Positions 45,105-54,397 are shown, numbered from the stretch's first letter. The stretch: 64,000 bases of DNA from Amycolatopsis mediterranei (GCF_026017845.1 NZ_CP100416.1:9736366-9800365), one strand, 5' to 3'. Numbers and translations are program-made. The notes: generated by a model not told the origin, from the sequence alone.

Positions 45105-48100
45105 TCACCGCGAACTCCGCGCCGGAGTGCGTTCCGCCGTCTTCCGGGGCGTGCGCCCGGCCACTTCGAGCACCACGGCTTTTGCTTCCCGGTTCCGGGC
45201 TCGGCGGTGGCCGACGCGGCGCCAGAGAGCGCTCACCGGCGTCACGACCGCGGGCAGGAGCACCAGCCCGGACACCACCAGCCACCACACCGCGCCCTCG
45301 CCGCGGCGCCAGCCGGCCACCACGTCGCCGAGCCAGCCGAAGAACGGCCGGGCGAGCGGGGGCAGGAACGCGGCCAGCAGCAGGGCCGCCACCACCAGTG
45401 CCCCGAGCGCCGCGAACAGCCAGCGCACCTTGTGGCCCGTCGTGAGCAGCGCCGTCGCCAGGTAGACGACCGCGCCCGCGAGGACGGGGAGCCCGACCCA
45501 CTGCAGGACCGCGCCGCCGTTGTTGCCGATCACCAGCCCGGCCAGCAGGGCCAGCACCCCCGCGGCGAGCGAACCCGCCGTGCCGAGCCGGGACGCGCCC
45601 TGCGAGACCCTCGCCGTGCTCCGGGCGACCGTCCGCAGCATGCCCGCGACGGTCTGCGGCCAGCCGCCGGGCAGCCGGAACGCGATCGTCCCGGCGTTGA
45701 CCGTGGCGGCGCCGAGCGCGACGAGCGTCCTGGTCAGCCGGGCGGTGCCCTGCTCACCGGCGATCTTCTCCGCCGAGACGCGGCAGGCCTGGAACCGGGC
45801 CTGCGCGGCGTCGACGTCGACCCGGGGCAAGTCCCCGGCCAGTGCCTTCTCGATGCCAGAGCGGTCGTCGGCGTCGTAGCGCGACGCGAGCGTGACGACC
45901 GGAAGCTCCTCCGCGGCGATTTCCGCCTGCCGTGCCCGGGCCAGCACCATGGCCGTCACCGGCAGGCTGACCGGGCGGTGGTCACCGAACGCCACCGGTG
46001 CGAGGTCGGCGTCGAGGCCGAGGAAGGCCAGCTCGGCCGTCAGCTGGTCGCGCAGCTGACCCGCCTCGGCCGGCGTGCACCCGTCGCGCTCGTCCGGCTT
46101 GCGCCAGACCGGCTCGAGCGCGGCGACGAGCTCGTCGCGGAACCGCTCGGGCCCGACGACGTCACGCAGCGTCTCGAGGCGCACCGGGTCGAGCAGGCAC
46201 TGGACCAGCCAGCCCGCGCCGTCGATGCGGCCCCACATCCAGTCGCTGGCCCGCCACGACGCCTTGTAGAACGCGCCGAAGTAGCTCGCCTGCATCCCGG
46301 TCAGCTTGTCCCACGACCGGTTCCGCGTCATGTCCAGCAGCGTCCGCGAATCGGCGCTGACCTGCACGAGGTCGACCCGCTGGTCGACCGCCGGTGCCTG
46401 GGCGAGCAGCCCGCGCGTGGCCACGTGGAGGGTGACCAGCCGCGCCTGGACGACGTCGTCGCCGCCCGCGGCGTCCGGGCCGAGGGCCAGCCAGTTCAGC
46501 AGGGTCGTGACGGTGCCGGACTTCTCGGGGCCGGACTTCTCGGGGCCGGACTTCTCGGGGCCGGACTTCTCGGGCTCGGCGTCGGCGAGGGCCCGCAACG
46601 TCGGCGCCGCCGCCCGCAGGCCCGCGACCACCTTCGGCCACGCCTCGGCGACGGCGGCCGAGCGGCCCAGCCCGGCCCACTCCTCGGCGAGCTCGCGGAT
46701 CCACCCCTCGAGGGTGCTGCTCGCGCCGGGGCCGGGGTGCGCGGCCACCCACTGCGCCAGCCGCACCCCGCGGCCGGCGGTCCGGCGTGCCGCGTGCAAC
46801 TGGGCGCGCGCGTCGTTGAGCGTCTTCGCGCGCGTCGCGTCCGGCCGGAGCCGGAACCCGGCGTTGATCAGCTGCAGGCCGGTCGCGACGGCGTCGTCGA
46901 GGGCGGTCGTCCGGTAGCCGACCAGGTCCTCGACCTGGAGACTGGCGGCCGGTGGGCCGGCCGGGACACCGCCGCTCAGCCCGGTCACGGCGATCGCGCG
47001 CAGCTGCCGCGACATCCCGGACGCCCAGTCGCGGTCCGGGGTGTCGGCCTCGGACAGCGCGTACCGGCGGGCAGCGACCCGGACCAGCTCGGCGGCGTCC
47101 TCGGCGGTCCGCCGCTCGAGGTAGGCGGCGGCGATCCGCTCGTCCACCAGGCAGTCCGGTCCGCCGCGCAGGCCCAGCGCGGCCAGCGAGACGCGCGTGT
47201 CCCTAGCGCGCAGCACGGCGTCGTTGTGGCGGGTCAGGTCGTCCAGCTCGGCGCTGATCGACTGGCTCATCACGGTGTTGACGACCTTGGCCATCGCGCT
47301 CGAGAGCAACGGCGGGTCCGCCGGATCGCAGCCGACGGCGTCGGCTTCGCGTTCCCCGGTCGGCACGACGTAGAGCAGCAGCCGCCGGACGTCGGCGTGC
47401 GACGTGCGCTCGAAGATCTCGCGCAGCGCGGGCCGCAGCGGCTTGTTGAGCAGCACACCGCCGTCGGTCAGCCAGTGCGAGCGGGTCAGCTCGGTGTACG
47501 GCGTCATGTCGGGGTGCAGCCGGTCGGTGCCACCGGTGCCGATCGGCATCCGCGACAGCTCGAACGCGCCGGGGAAGGACGCGGTGGAGCGGGCCGCCAG
47601 CGCGAGGGGCCCCTCCACCCCGATCGTCCACAGTGGACCACAAAACCGGAAGAGCATCCGGTGTTCGGTGTCCCGCACCAGGTTCCCGAGCGCGTCGTCG
47701 AACCGGGTGGTCTCGCCGTCGATCATCGTGCCGGTGAGCAGCACGGTGATGTCGGGGTCGCCGGCGGGCGGCGTCCCGGCCGCGGTGATCTCCCGCAGCG
47801 CCCGTTCGACGTCCCCGAGCAGCACGCGGTCCCCGTCGAGCACCGACCGCGGCTGCGCTTCTCGCGGGTCGCGGATGAGGTTTTCCAGCGAACCGGTGGT
47901 GATCCAGGTGTCCCGGAGCACCTGTGGCGTGGAGCCGAAGGCCTCGGCCAGGCCGAGACAGGCGGCGTTGATGCCGCCGGCACTGGTCCCGGTGAGGACG
48001 TCGATCGAAACGCTCGCCCGCAGGAGGTCGAGCAGGCCGCGGTAGAGGCCGGGCGGGGTGTCCCCGCGTGACTCCCGCAGCAGCTGCGACGTCTCGGTGG

Positions 48101-48194
48101 CGACCCCGCCCATCCAGATGGCCAGGCTGGCCCCGCCGACCATGGTCATCGCGAGCCGGATTTCCTGCTGCCACGGTTCCGCGGTCTCGGCCAT
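45105..48194 (-). CDS. Patatin-like phospholipase with DUF3376 region and four C-terminal membrane helices
   Basis: Protein of 1029 residues. The patatin domain is N-terminal: oxyanion-type GGASLAIWMGG (20-30), nucleophile Ser71 in GTSAGG, and catalytic Asp244 in LTDGG. A long DUF3376-type middle follows, then four hydrophobic segments at ~845-985 and a basic tail. Near residue 545 the pentapeptide PEKSG occurs four times in tandem, from a 15-base DNA repeat. It is probably a membrane-bound lipid acyl hydrolase or acyltransferase; substrate unknown. It stands alone. Confidence 0.9.
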   Translation of the reverse strand: MAETAEPWQQEIRLAMTMVGGASLAIWMGGVATETSQLLRESRGDTPPGLYRGLLDLLRASVSIDVLTGTSAGGINAACLGLAEAFGSTPQVLRDTWITTGSLENLIRDPREAQPRSVLDGDRVLLGDVERALREITAAGTPPAGDPDITVLLTGTMIDGETTRFDDALGNLVRDTEHRMLFRFCGPLWTIGVEGPLALAARSTASFPGAFELSRMPIGTGGTDRLHPDMTPYTELTRSHWLTDGGVLLNKPLRPALREIFERTSHADVRRLLLYVVPTGEREADAVGCDPADPPLLSSAMAKVVNTVMSQSISAELDDLTRHNDAVLRARDTRVSLAALGLRGGPDCLVDERIAAAYLERRTAEDAAELVRVAARRYALSEADTPDRDWASGMSRQLRAIAVTGLSGGVPAGPPAASLQVEDLVGYRTTALDDAVATGLQLINAGFRLRPDATRAKTLNDARAQLHAARRTAGRGVRLAQWVAAHPGPGASSTLEGWIRELAEEWAGLGRSAAVAEAWPKVVAGLRAAAPTLRALADAEPEKSGPEKSGPEKSGPEKSGTVTTLLNWLALGPDAAGGDDVVQARLVTLHVATRGLLAQAPAVDQRVDLVQVSADSRTLLDMTRNRSWDKLTGMQASYFGAFYKASWRASDWMWGRIDGAGWLVQCLLDPVRLETLRDVVGPERFRDELVAALEPVWRKPDERDGCTPAEAGQLRDQLTAELAFLGLDADLAPVAFGDHRPVSLPVTAMVLARARQAEIAAEELPVVTLASRYDADDRSGIEKALAGDLPRVDVDAAQARFQACRVSAEKIAGEQGTARLTRTLVALGAATVNAGTIAFRLPGGWPQTVAGMLRTVARSTARVSQGASRLGTAGSLAAGVLALLAGLVIGNNGGAVLQWVGLPVLAGAVVYLATALLTTGHKVRWLFAALGALVVAALLLAAFLPPLARPFFGWLGDVVAGWRRGEGAVWWLVVSGLVLLPAVVTPVSALWRRVGHRRARNREAKAVVLEVAGRTPRKTAERTPARSSR
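46516..46575. repeat. 15-bp tandem repeat, four copies, in frame
   Basis: CCGGACTTCTCGGGG repeats at 46516, 46531, 46546 and 46561 with one change in the last copy. On the minus strand it encodes Pro-Glu-Lys-Ser-Gly units in the patatin-like protein. The copies are nearly identical, so copy number may vary between strains. Confidence 0.95.
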
Positions 48195-48300
48195 GGGGAG
48201 TCTCCCGGCGAATCGGTCGTCCTGACGCAGAGTAGAGGCGAAAGGTGACGACGGGGATACGTCCGGGGGTACGGCCGTCCGGGTGGACTTGTTCGCCCGC

Positions 48301-49287
48301 TCAGCCCCCGGCGGTGACCACCACCTTGCCGAACTGGCCGTTCGCCTCGAGGTAGCGGTGCGCCTCGGCGATGTCGGTCAGGTCGAAGGTGCGGTCCACG
48401 CGCGGCCGGAACGTGCCCGCCCGGACGCCGGCACGAACGAAGTGTGCCGCGCGAGCCAGCCGGTCGGGGTTCAACGTCAGGTCGAACGCGTTGAACACGC
48501 GCATGGCCGGGACGAACCACAGCGGGAACGGCGTTTCCTTGCTGTCGAGCGCGCCGTAGACGACGAGGGTCCCGCCCTTGGCCGTTGCCTGTGCCAGCTT
48601 GCGGACACCCTCGCCGGCGACGGCGTCGAAGACGAACTCCGCGCCTTTGCCGCCGGTGATTTCCAGGGTGCGCTCGGCGATGTCTTCTTCGTCCGTGACG
48701 ATCACGTGCGCGGCACCGGCGTCGAGAAGACGTTGCTTCTTCCCGGCGGTCCGCGTCGCGGCGATCGGGATCGCGCCGATGTGGTTGGCGACGTCGATCG
48801 TCGCGAGCCCGACACTGCTCGACGCGGCCGTGATCAGCACGAAGTCACCCGGCCGCACCTGTCCTTCGTCGATGAGAGCGCCGTAAGCGGTGAGGAAGGG
48901 CCCCCACAGCGCCACGGCCTCGGAGGCGTCGAGCCCTTCGGGGCGCCGGAGGGCGGCCGACGCCGGGACGATCGCCGCCTCGCCGTAGACGCCGTAGTCC
49001 CGCATCGAGAAGCCCGCGATGGTGCTGACCGCGTCGCCGATTTCGAAGCCCTCGACACCGTCGCCGAGGGCTTCGACGATCCCGGAGGCCGAGTAGCCGA
49101 GCTTGGCGGGGAACTCGCCGGCGCGTTCGAAGTACACCCCGGCGCGGAACATCGCCTCGGCCCGGTTGAGCCCGATCGCCTCGACCCGCAGCCGCAGCTC
49201 GCCGGGGCCCGGCTCGCCGAGTTCGACGTCCACGAGCTCCAGCACTTCCGGTCCGCCTTCGGTCGCGAACCGCACTGTCTTGGTCAT
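48301..49287 (-). CDS. Zinc-binding-dehydrogenase-family NADPH:quinone-type oxidoreductase
   Basis: Medium-chain dehydrogenase/reductase of 328 residues: VRFATEGGPEVLEL, GLNRAEAMFRAGVY, GYSASGIVEALGDGV and the cofactor-binding ITAASSSVGLATIDVANHIGA. The catalytic zinc Cys/His set is absent, which fits the quinone-oxidoreductase branch. It may reduce reactive quinones or enals. It is divergent from an HxlR-type gene 115 bases away, its likely regulator. The ATG has AAAGGAA upstream. Confidence 0.9.
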   Translation of the reverse strand: MTKTVRFATEGGPEVLELVDVELGEPGPGELRLRVEAIGLNRAEAMFRAGVYFERAGEFPAKLGYSASGIVEALGDGVEGFEIGDAVSTIAGFSMRDYGVYGEAAIVPASAALRRPEGLDASEAVALWGPFLTAYGALIDEGQVRPGDFVLITAASSSVGLATIDVANHIGAIPIAATRTAGKKQRLLDAGAAHVIVTDEEDIAERTLEITGGKGAEFVFDAVAGEGVRKLAQATAKGGTLVVYGALDSKETPFPLWFVPAMRVFNAFDLTLNPDRLARAAHFVRAGVRAGTFRPRVDRTFDLTDIAEAHRYLEANGQFGKVVVTAGG

Positions 49288-49402
49288 TCCTGGTTCCTTT
49301 CCCCAGCTTGCCGGAATCGATCGTGCCCCGGTCGCGTTCCCGCTGGAAGACGGCACTTTTCTGATACGACGGCACACGCCTGTTACGAACGGGGTCACGA
49401 CG

Positions 49403-49762
49403 ATGGACAACGGCGAAACTCCTCCCGCGGAGATGTGCTCCCTGCGCGAGGTGCTCGATCTGGTGGGCGACAAATGGGCGATCCGGACGCTGATCCAGCT
49501 GGGCGACGGACCCCGGCGGTTCAGCGAACTGGAGCGGGCGCTGGCCGGCGTCTCCCGGCGGATGCTGTCGCTGACGCTGCGCGGCCTGGAACGCAACGGG
49601 CTGGTGACGCGGACGGTCTACCCGGAGGTCCCGCCGCGGGTCGAGTACACGATGACACCGCACGCGATGGAGCTGGACGAGCCACTGCACGCATTGTCGG
49701 CGTGGGCGGCGAAGCACCGGGCGAAGGTCGCCGAGGCGCGTCAGGCGTACGACTTGGCCTAA
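49403..49762 (+). CDS. HxlR-family regulator
   Basis: Winged-helix regulator of 119 residues with the family signature: CSLREVLDLVGDKWAIRTLI, RRFSELERALAGVSRRMLSL, GLVTRTVYPEVPPRVEYTMT. HxlR proteins often respond to reactive aldehydes or quinones. It should control the divergent oxidoreductase. Its stop overlaps that of the convergent DUF445 gene by three bases. Confidence 0.92.
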   Translation: MDNGETPPAEMCSLREVLDLVGDKWAIRTLIQLGDGPRRFSELERALAGVSRRMLSLTLRGLERNGLVTRTVYPEVPPRVEYTMTPHAMELDEPLHALSAWAAKHRAKVAEARQAYDLA

Positions 49763-50994
49763 ACCGCCAGGTGCTCCAGGACCAGGACCTGAGCCTCACC
49801 GACCGCGAAGCCCAGCACCGCGCCCGTCGCGATCAGGATCCACTCGTCCTGCTCGAAGGCCGGCCTCAACAGCCTCTCGAACTCCTTCGGCGACAGCTGC
49901 TTCATCTTCGACACCAGCACGTTGCGGATGTCCATCGCGTCCGCCGCGTAGTCCTCGATGTAGCGCATCGTCTCCGGCAGGCGCGACATGATCTGGGACG
50001 AAATCGCCAGCTTCACGTCCTGGTACTTGCGGCTGCCCACGGCGAACACCAGCAGCGGCTTCGCGACGCTGCCCAGCTCCCGGTCGAGCTGGCGCTGGAT
50101 CAGCGCCAGCACCCGGTCCGACAGCGGCCCGTGCAGGATCGCCTCGATCACGTTGTGCGGCGTGATGATCTCCTTCGCGATCAGCGAGCCGTACGCCTCC
50201 GCCACTTCCGCGCGCCGCTTCAGGAACAGCCCCTGCCACTGGATGCCGAAATAGCGGCGCGGCTCGATCGGGTAGAAGATCATCCGCAGCGCCAGCCAGT
50301 CCGTGAACCAGCCGGTGAACAGGCCGAAGACCGGCATGATCGGCGGGAACTTGAACAGCACCCACGCCACCATCTGGACGACGCCGATCGCGCCGCCGAA
50401 CACCAGGCCGGACCGGGCGATGAACTTGAACTCCTTCGCGCCCGCCTCCTGGAAGATGCGGTTCAGCAGGCGCTTGTCCTTGACCAGGCTGGTGACCACC
50501 ATGCCCTTGAGGTCGAACACGCTGTCCACATCGGACTTGATCAGGTCGAGCACGGCGGCGACCATCCGCGGCGACTCGTGCTGGACGCGCTCGATCACCA
50601 GCCGCTGCACCCGGACCGGCAGGGACTCCCACAGCCCCGGCTGGTAGTGCGCCGCCACCTCGCGGACGATGTCCTCGACGCCCGCGAGCAGGGGCTTTTC
50701 GATCTCTTTCGCAATCCGCCCGGCGTCCAGCCGCGCCACCACTTCGGCCGGCTTGATCAGCTGCTCGGTCATCGTGTCGCAGGCGATGCTCGCCATCCGC
50801 GCCGCGCGCTTCGGGACGATGCCCTGCCAGCCGAGGAACGGCTTGACGCCGATGAACTCCACCGGCTGGAACATCATCCGGATCGCCACGAGCTTGGTGC
50901 CGTAGCCGATCAGCGCGGCGACGATCGGGATCGAAACGTAGAGAGGCCAGTGCTGCGCGAAGTCGGCGACGATGCCGGCGAAGAAGGCCCCCAT
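49759..50994 (-). CDS. DUF445 family membrane protein
   Basis: Protein of 411 residues: an N-terminal helix (LYVSIPIVAALIGYGTKLVA), then the family motif MMFQPVEFIGVKPFLGWQGIVP, a helical middle, a second membrane region (LVFGGAIGVVQMVAWVLFK), a repeated motif RMIFYPIEPRRYFGIQWQGLF, and a last helix at the C-terminus. Function unknown; internal duplication of the F-x-P-x-E motif is typical. It starts three bases after the Abi-alpha-like gene and shares its operon. Confidence 0.9.
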   Translation of the reverse strand: MGAFFAGIVADFAQHWPLYVSIPIVAALIGYGTKLVAIRMMFQPVEFIGVKPFLGWQGIVPKRAARMASIACDTMTEQLIKPAEVVARLDAGRIAKEIEKPLLAGVEDIVREVAAHYQPGLWESLPVRVQRLVIERVQHESPRMVAAVLDLIKSDVDSVFDLKGMVVTSLVKDKRLLNRIFQEAGAKEFKFIARSGLVFGGAIGVVQMVAWVLFKFPPIMPVFGLFTGWFTDWLALRMIFYPIEPRRYFGIQWQGLFLKRRAEVAEAYGSLIAKEIITPHNVIEAILHGPLSDRVLALIQRQLDRELGSVAKPLLVFAVGSRKYQDVKLAISSQIMSRLPETMRYIEDYAADAMDIRNVLVSKMKQLSPKEFERLLRPAFEQDEWILIATGAVLGFAVGEAQVLVLEHLAV

Positions 50995-50997
50995 CCG

Positions 50998-51780
50998 CTA
51001 ACCCAAGCTCGGGTCGCAGGCCTGCCAGAACTGCGCGCCGAGGCGCGAGACGTGGATCGTCCGCCGGACGAACTTCGCACGCCGGACGTGCTTCTCCGCT
51101 TCGCGCACCGTTTCGTCGGTCATCAGGATCTCGTACTGCGTCTCCAGCGACGGCACCTCTTCGTCGAGGTCGACCAGGCCGAGCCCGATCAGCCGGGTGA
51201 CGTAGCCGGGCACCTGGTCGGGCAGCGACACCCCGGCCGCCTTGCCGACCGTCGAGGCGTTGCGCAGCACGACCCGGCCGTGGCCGCCGAGGCCGGTCCG
51301 CTCGACGACGTCGACCGCGGGGAACGGCGAGCCGTCGGACAGCGCGGACAGGATCCGGGCCTCGTCCGGCGTCAGCTGGCGCAGGATGATCGCGTAGAAG
51401 TACTCGCGGGCGCGCTCGCGGCCGAAGCCGACGGAGTGGTTGAGCAGCTCGGCCATCGCCGCGCGCAGCGGCTCGCCGCGGTTGTCGCGCACCGGCACGA
51501 GCGTGACGGTGGCTTCGATGGCCGCGGGGCGGTTCATCGCCGACGCCGCGGTGAGCGCCGCGTGGTAAGGGTCGTCGACCTCGTCGAGCCGGCGGCGCAG
51601 CTCGGTCAGCAGCTGGCGCTCCACCTGCCGGACGCCGCGTTCGGCGGTCTCGACGCCGGGCAGCTTGCGGCCGAGTGCGAAACCGGTGCGCGCGGCCCAG
51701 CCCGCCAGCTGACCGGCGCGGTGGGCCAGGTCGGCCACGTCGTCGGCGGCACCCCGGCCGTTCGGTCGCTCTGCGTTCAC
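50998..51780 (-). CDS. Abi-alpha/DUF4393-like protein
   Basis: Soluble protein of 260 residues. The pattern with a helical start (LAHRAGQLAGWAARTGFALG), the central REYFYAIILRQLTPDEARILSAL, and VTRLIGLGLVDLDEEV with SLETQYEILM toward the end resembles Abi-alpha (DUF4393) proteins, named after abortive infection but mostly untested. GTG start with GAGGGGAG upstream. It is translated with the DUF445 gene, which is a common actinobacterial pairing as far as I know; a defence role is not shown. Confidence 0.7.
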   Translation of the reverse strand: MNAERPNGRGAADDVADLAHRAGQLAGWAARTGFALGRKLPGVETAERGVRQVERQLLTELRRRLDEVDDPYHAALTAASAMNRPAAIEATVTLVPVRDNRGEPLRAAMAELLNHSVGFGRERAREYFYAIILRQLTPDEARILSALSDGSPFPAVDVVERTGLGGHGRVVLRNASTVGKAAGVSLPDQVPGYVTRLIGLGLVDLDEEVPSLETQYEILMTDETVREAEKHVRRAKFVRRTIHVSRLGAQFWQACDPSLG

Positions 51781-51841
51781 CGGTGGGCTCCCCTCTGCTT
51801 ACGCGCTGATGCTACCTGCGGGTAGGCCGAACGGAGGTGTG

Positions 51842-52684
51842 ATGTCCGTGTTGGATGCACACATGAGTCCGACGCGCTGGGGCCCGCCGATCGACGTCCT
51901 CCCGTACTTCTCCAAGGAAGAGCAGGCGCTGATGACCCTGCTCGGCGCCCTGACCGAGGAGGACTGGACGCGGCCGACGATGTGCGCCGGCTGGACGGTC
52001 AAGGACGTCGCCGCCCACCTGCTGGGCGACAAGGTCGGGCGGCTGTCCCACGGCCGCGACGGCCACGCGTCCGAAGGCCCCCGGCCGGGTGAGGCGTTTC
52101 CCCGGTTCATCGACCGGATCAACGAGGAGTGGGTCGTCGCGTGCCGCCGGCTCTCGACGGACGTCCTGCTCACGATGCTGTACGAGTTCATGGGCCAGAC
52201 GACCGAGTACTGGGCCCAGCTGGACCTCGACGTCCTCGGCATGCCGGTGAGCTGGGCCGGCGACGAGCCCGCCCCGCGCTGGCTGGACGCGGCTCGCGAC
52301 TACTCCGAGTTCTGGGTGCACCACGTGCAGATCCGCGAGGCCCTGGAGCACACGCCGCTGGAGGCGGAGTACGCCGAGCCGATCGCCGACACGTTCATCC
52401 GGGCCCTGCCGCACACCCTGCGTGCCGTCGACGCCCGCGTCGGCAAGCAGGTCGGCTACACGGTGACCGGGCAGGGCAAGTGGCACGCGCGCCGCGAGCG
52501 CGACGGCTGGGTCCTGGACCGCGGCGCACCGCCGTCACAGACCCCGCTGGCCACCGTGACGACGGACCTCGACACGTTCTGGCGCCTCTGCACCCGCAAC
52601 GCGACCGACCTCGGCCGGGTGCGGACGACGGGGGACGAAAACGTTTGCGCGGTGCTCCTCGGGATGACGTCGATCATCGTCTAG
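51842..52684 (+). CDS. Maleylpyruvate-isomerase-family (mycothiol-dependent, DinB-like) protein
   Basis: Protein of 280 residues with the metal-binding four-helix domain: LTEEDWTRPTMCAGWTVKDV, then AAHLLGDKVGR with the first His, and FWVHHVQIREALEH with the second His pair. The C-terminal MDMPI domain (~170-280) has an SCP2-like beta fold. The family uses mycothiol as cofactor for isomerase or transferase reactions; the substrate here is unknown. The ATG at 51842 has GGAGGTG upstream. It overlaps the convergent LapA gene by four bases (CTAG). Confidence 0.85.
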   Translation: MSVLDAHMSPTRWGPPIDVLPYFSKEEQALMTLLGALTEEDWTRPTMCAGWTVKDVAAHLLGDKVGRLSHGRDGHASEGPRPGEAFPRFIDRINEEWVVACRRLSTDVLLTMLYEFMGQTTEYWAQLDLDVLGMPVSWAGDEPAPRWLDAARDYSEFWVHHVQIREALEHTPLEAEYAEPIADTFIRALPHTLRAVDARVGKQVGYTVTGQGKWHARRERDGWVLDRGAPPSQTPLATVTTDLDTFWRLCTRNATDLGRVRTTGDENVCAVLLGMTSIIV

Positions 52685-53118
52685 CGGCGTCGGGCCTGCT
52701 TCCGCAGCTGCAGGATCCGGGCGCCGCCGATCAGCGCGACCAGGACCGCGCCGCCGATCGCCGAGAACAGCATCGCGATGGCCAGCGGCAGGCTGCCCTC
52801 GGCGCCGAAGAAGTGCACCGTCGCCGGGTCGAGGTTCTGCAGGATGAAGACCAGCAGCACGACCAGGACAACCAGGCCCGCGATGACCGCGACCCAGGTG
52901 CCGCTGATCCGCGTCGGCCGGGCCTTGCCCGCCGGTTTGGCGGAGGCCGGTTCGGCGGACGCCGGTTCGGCGGGTGCCGGCCGCACCGGCGTCACCTCCT
53001 CCGCGCCCGGCCGGACGTCGCCGGCGCGCAGCTCGGCGGGCTCCAGGGCGCCTTCGGGCAGCTCTTGGTGGGTGGGACCGGTGGGGCGGTCGGCCGCGCC
53101 CCCGCGCGCGTGCGTCAT
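52681..53118 (-). CDS. LapA-domain (DUF1049) membrane protein
   Basis: Protein of 145 residues: a Pro/Ala/Glu-rich cytosolic start with short PAEPASAEPAS repeats, then two membrane helices (TWVAVIAGLVVLVVLLVFIL and LPLAIAMLFSAIGGAVLVAL) around the conserved QNLDPATVHFFGAEG, then a basic end. This is the LapA/YciS fold, which in E. coli assists lipopolysaccharide regulation; in actinobacteria the role is unknown. Start ATG at 53118. Confidence 0.85.
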   Translation of the reverse strand: MTHARGGAADRPTGPTHQELPEGALEPAELRAGDVRPGAEEVTPVRPAPAEPASAEPASAKPAGKARPTRISGTWVAVIAGLVVLVVLLVFILQNLDPATVHFFGAEGSLPLAIAMLFSAIGGAVLVALIGGARILQLRKQARRR

Positions 53119-53164
53119 GTGCTCAGTGTCCGTCCGGCGCGCGCGGAGCGCCGCCTCAAACCCC

Positions 53165-54304
53165 CTAACGGGCGAAACCGTCGACCTCCCGCAGGACGCG
53201 CAGGGTGTTCCGCCCGGCCAGTTTCGCGCAGTCGTCCTCACTCCACCCGCGCTCGAGCAGCGCGGCGAACAACACCGGGTACTTGGACGTGTCCTCCAGT
53301 CCCTCCGGCAGCGAGCCGACGCCGTCGTAGTCGCCGCCGAGGCCGATGTGGTCGATGCCGGCGACCTCGCGGGCGTGCTCGACGTGCGCGACGACGTCCT
53401 CGACGGTGGCGAGCGGCTTGGGCGGGCCGTCCCAGTCCTGGACGAACTTCCCGCGCAGCGTCAGGTTCCGGTACTCCTGCCCGGCTTCGGCCATCGCGGC
53501 CTCGAGCTGTTCGTTCCACGCGGCGACCTTCGGCGAGACGAACGCGGGCACGAAGGTGATCATCGCGACGCCGCCGTTGCCGGGCAGCTTCGCCAGGACG
53601 TCGTCGGGGATGTTGCGGGGGTGGTCGTTCACCGCGGTGCAGGACGAGTGGCTGAAGATCACCGGCACCGAGCTGACCTCGATCGCCGCCCGCATCGTCG
53701 ACGGCGCGACGTGCGACAGGTCGACCATCATCCCGATCTTGTTCATCTCGCGCACTACGTCGCGGCCGAACTCGGTGAGACCGCCGTGGGCCGGCTCGTC
53801 GGTGCCCGCGTCGGCCCAGGTGGTGTTGAAGTTGTGCGTCAGCGTCATGTAGCGGACACCGAGGCGGCGCAGGATCCGCAGCACGCCGATCGACTCGGCG
53901 ATGCTGTGCCCGCCCTCGGCACCGAGCAGCGACGCGATCCGCCCGTCGGCGAACGCGGCCTCGGCCTCGTCCGCGGTGGTGACGAGCCGGAGCCGGTCCG
54001 GGTAGCGCTCCACCAGCTGGTGGACGACTTCGACCTGTTCCAGGACGGCGGTCACCGCACTGTGGCCTTCGAACTCACAGGGCACGTACACCGACCAGAA
54101 CTGCATGCCGAGCTTCCCGTCGGCGAGCTTCGGGAAGTCGGTGTGCAGCGCGGGCTGCCGCACGGTCAGGTCGAGGGACGCGGCCGCCTCGACCGGGTTC
54201 GGGCCACCGTGCTGCCGCAGCTCCCACGGCAGGTCGTTGTGCCCGTCGGCGAGGATGACGGCGTCCAGCAGTTTGGTAGCACGCTGTAGTGCCTCGTTAG
54301 TCAT
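53165..54304 (-). CDS. Membrane-dipeptidase-type zinc peptidase (renal dipeptidase family, M19)
   Basis: Dizinc barrel enzyme of 379 residues, cleaving dipeptides including D-amino-acid ones. Metal ligands are His22 and Asp24 in ADGHNDLPW, Glu in LGAEGGHSI, His in MVDLSHVAP and His in FSHSSC; the GGDYDGV region is near the end. No signal peptide, so cytosolic. The ATG at 54304 has TACGAT six bases upstream and no Shine-Dalgarno, suggesting a leaderless mRNA. Divergent from a MarR-type gene, a likely regulator. Confidence 0.92.
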   Translation of the reverse strand: MTNEALQRATKLLDAVILADGHNDLPWELRQHGGPNPVEAAASLDLTVRQPALHTDFPKLADGKLGMQFWSVYVPCEFEGHSAVTAVLEQVEVVHQLVERYPDRLRLVTTADEAEAAFADGRIASLLGAEGGHSIAESIGVLRILRRLGVRYMTLTHNFNTTWADAGTDEPAHGGLTEFGRDVVREMNKIGMMVDLSHVAPSTMRAAIEVSSVPVIFSHSSCTAVNDHPRNIPDDVLAKLPGNGGVAMITFVPAFVSPKVAAWNEQLEAAMAEAGQEYRNLTLRGKFVQDWDGPPKPLATVEDVVAHVEHAREVAGIDHIGLGGDYDGVGSLPEGLEDTSKYPVLFAALLERGWSEDDCAKLAGRNTLRVLREVDGFAR

Positions 54305-54310
54305 CGGCCG

Positions 54311-54316
54311 ATCGTA
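54311..54316 (-). promoter_or_regulatory. Probable -10 box of the dipeptidase gene (leaderless)
   Basis: TACGAT on the minus strand, six bases before the ATG. Confidence 0.45.
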
Positions 54317-54354
54317 GGGATGTCCGGTATACGACTCGTACAAACGGGCTGACA

Positions 54355-54368
54355 TCTTCCGCGGAAGA
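54355..54368. promoter_or_regulatory. Palindrome between dipeptidase and MarR genes
   Basis: TCTTCCGCGGAAGA, a perfect 14-bp palindrome, ~40 bases before the MarR-type start and ~50 before the dipeptidase start. A fitting MarR operator that would control both promoters. Confidence 0.55.
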
Positions 54369-54391
54369 AGTAATCCGGCGAGTCGCTGCGG

Positions 54392-54397
54392 TAAAGT
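54392..54397 (+). promoter_or_regulatory. Probable -10 box of the MarR gene (leaderless)
   Basis: TAAAGT ends eight bases before the GTG start; TCTCC rather than a Shine-Dalgarno lies between. Confidence 0.5.

Noticed and set aside
45060-48071. Plus-strand open frame of about 1000 codons opposite the patatin-like gene
   Set aside because: Shadow of the patatin-like gene; Arg/Gly/Gln-rich and without domain, whereas the minus frame has GTSAGG, LTDGG and membrane helices.
37255-54336. Shared 15-mer GTCCGGTATACGACT at 37255 and 54322
   Set aside because: A few identical 15-mers are expected by chance in a 64-kb window of biased composition, and the two contexts (gene end, promoter) have nothing in common.
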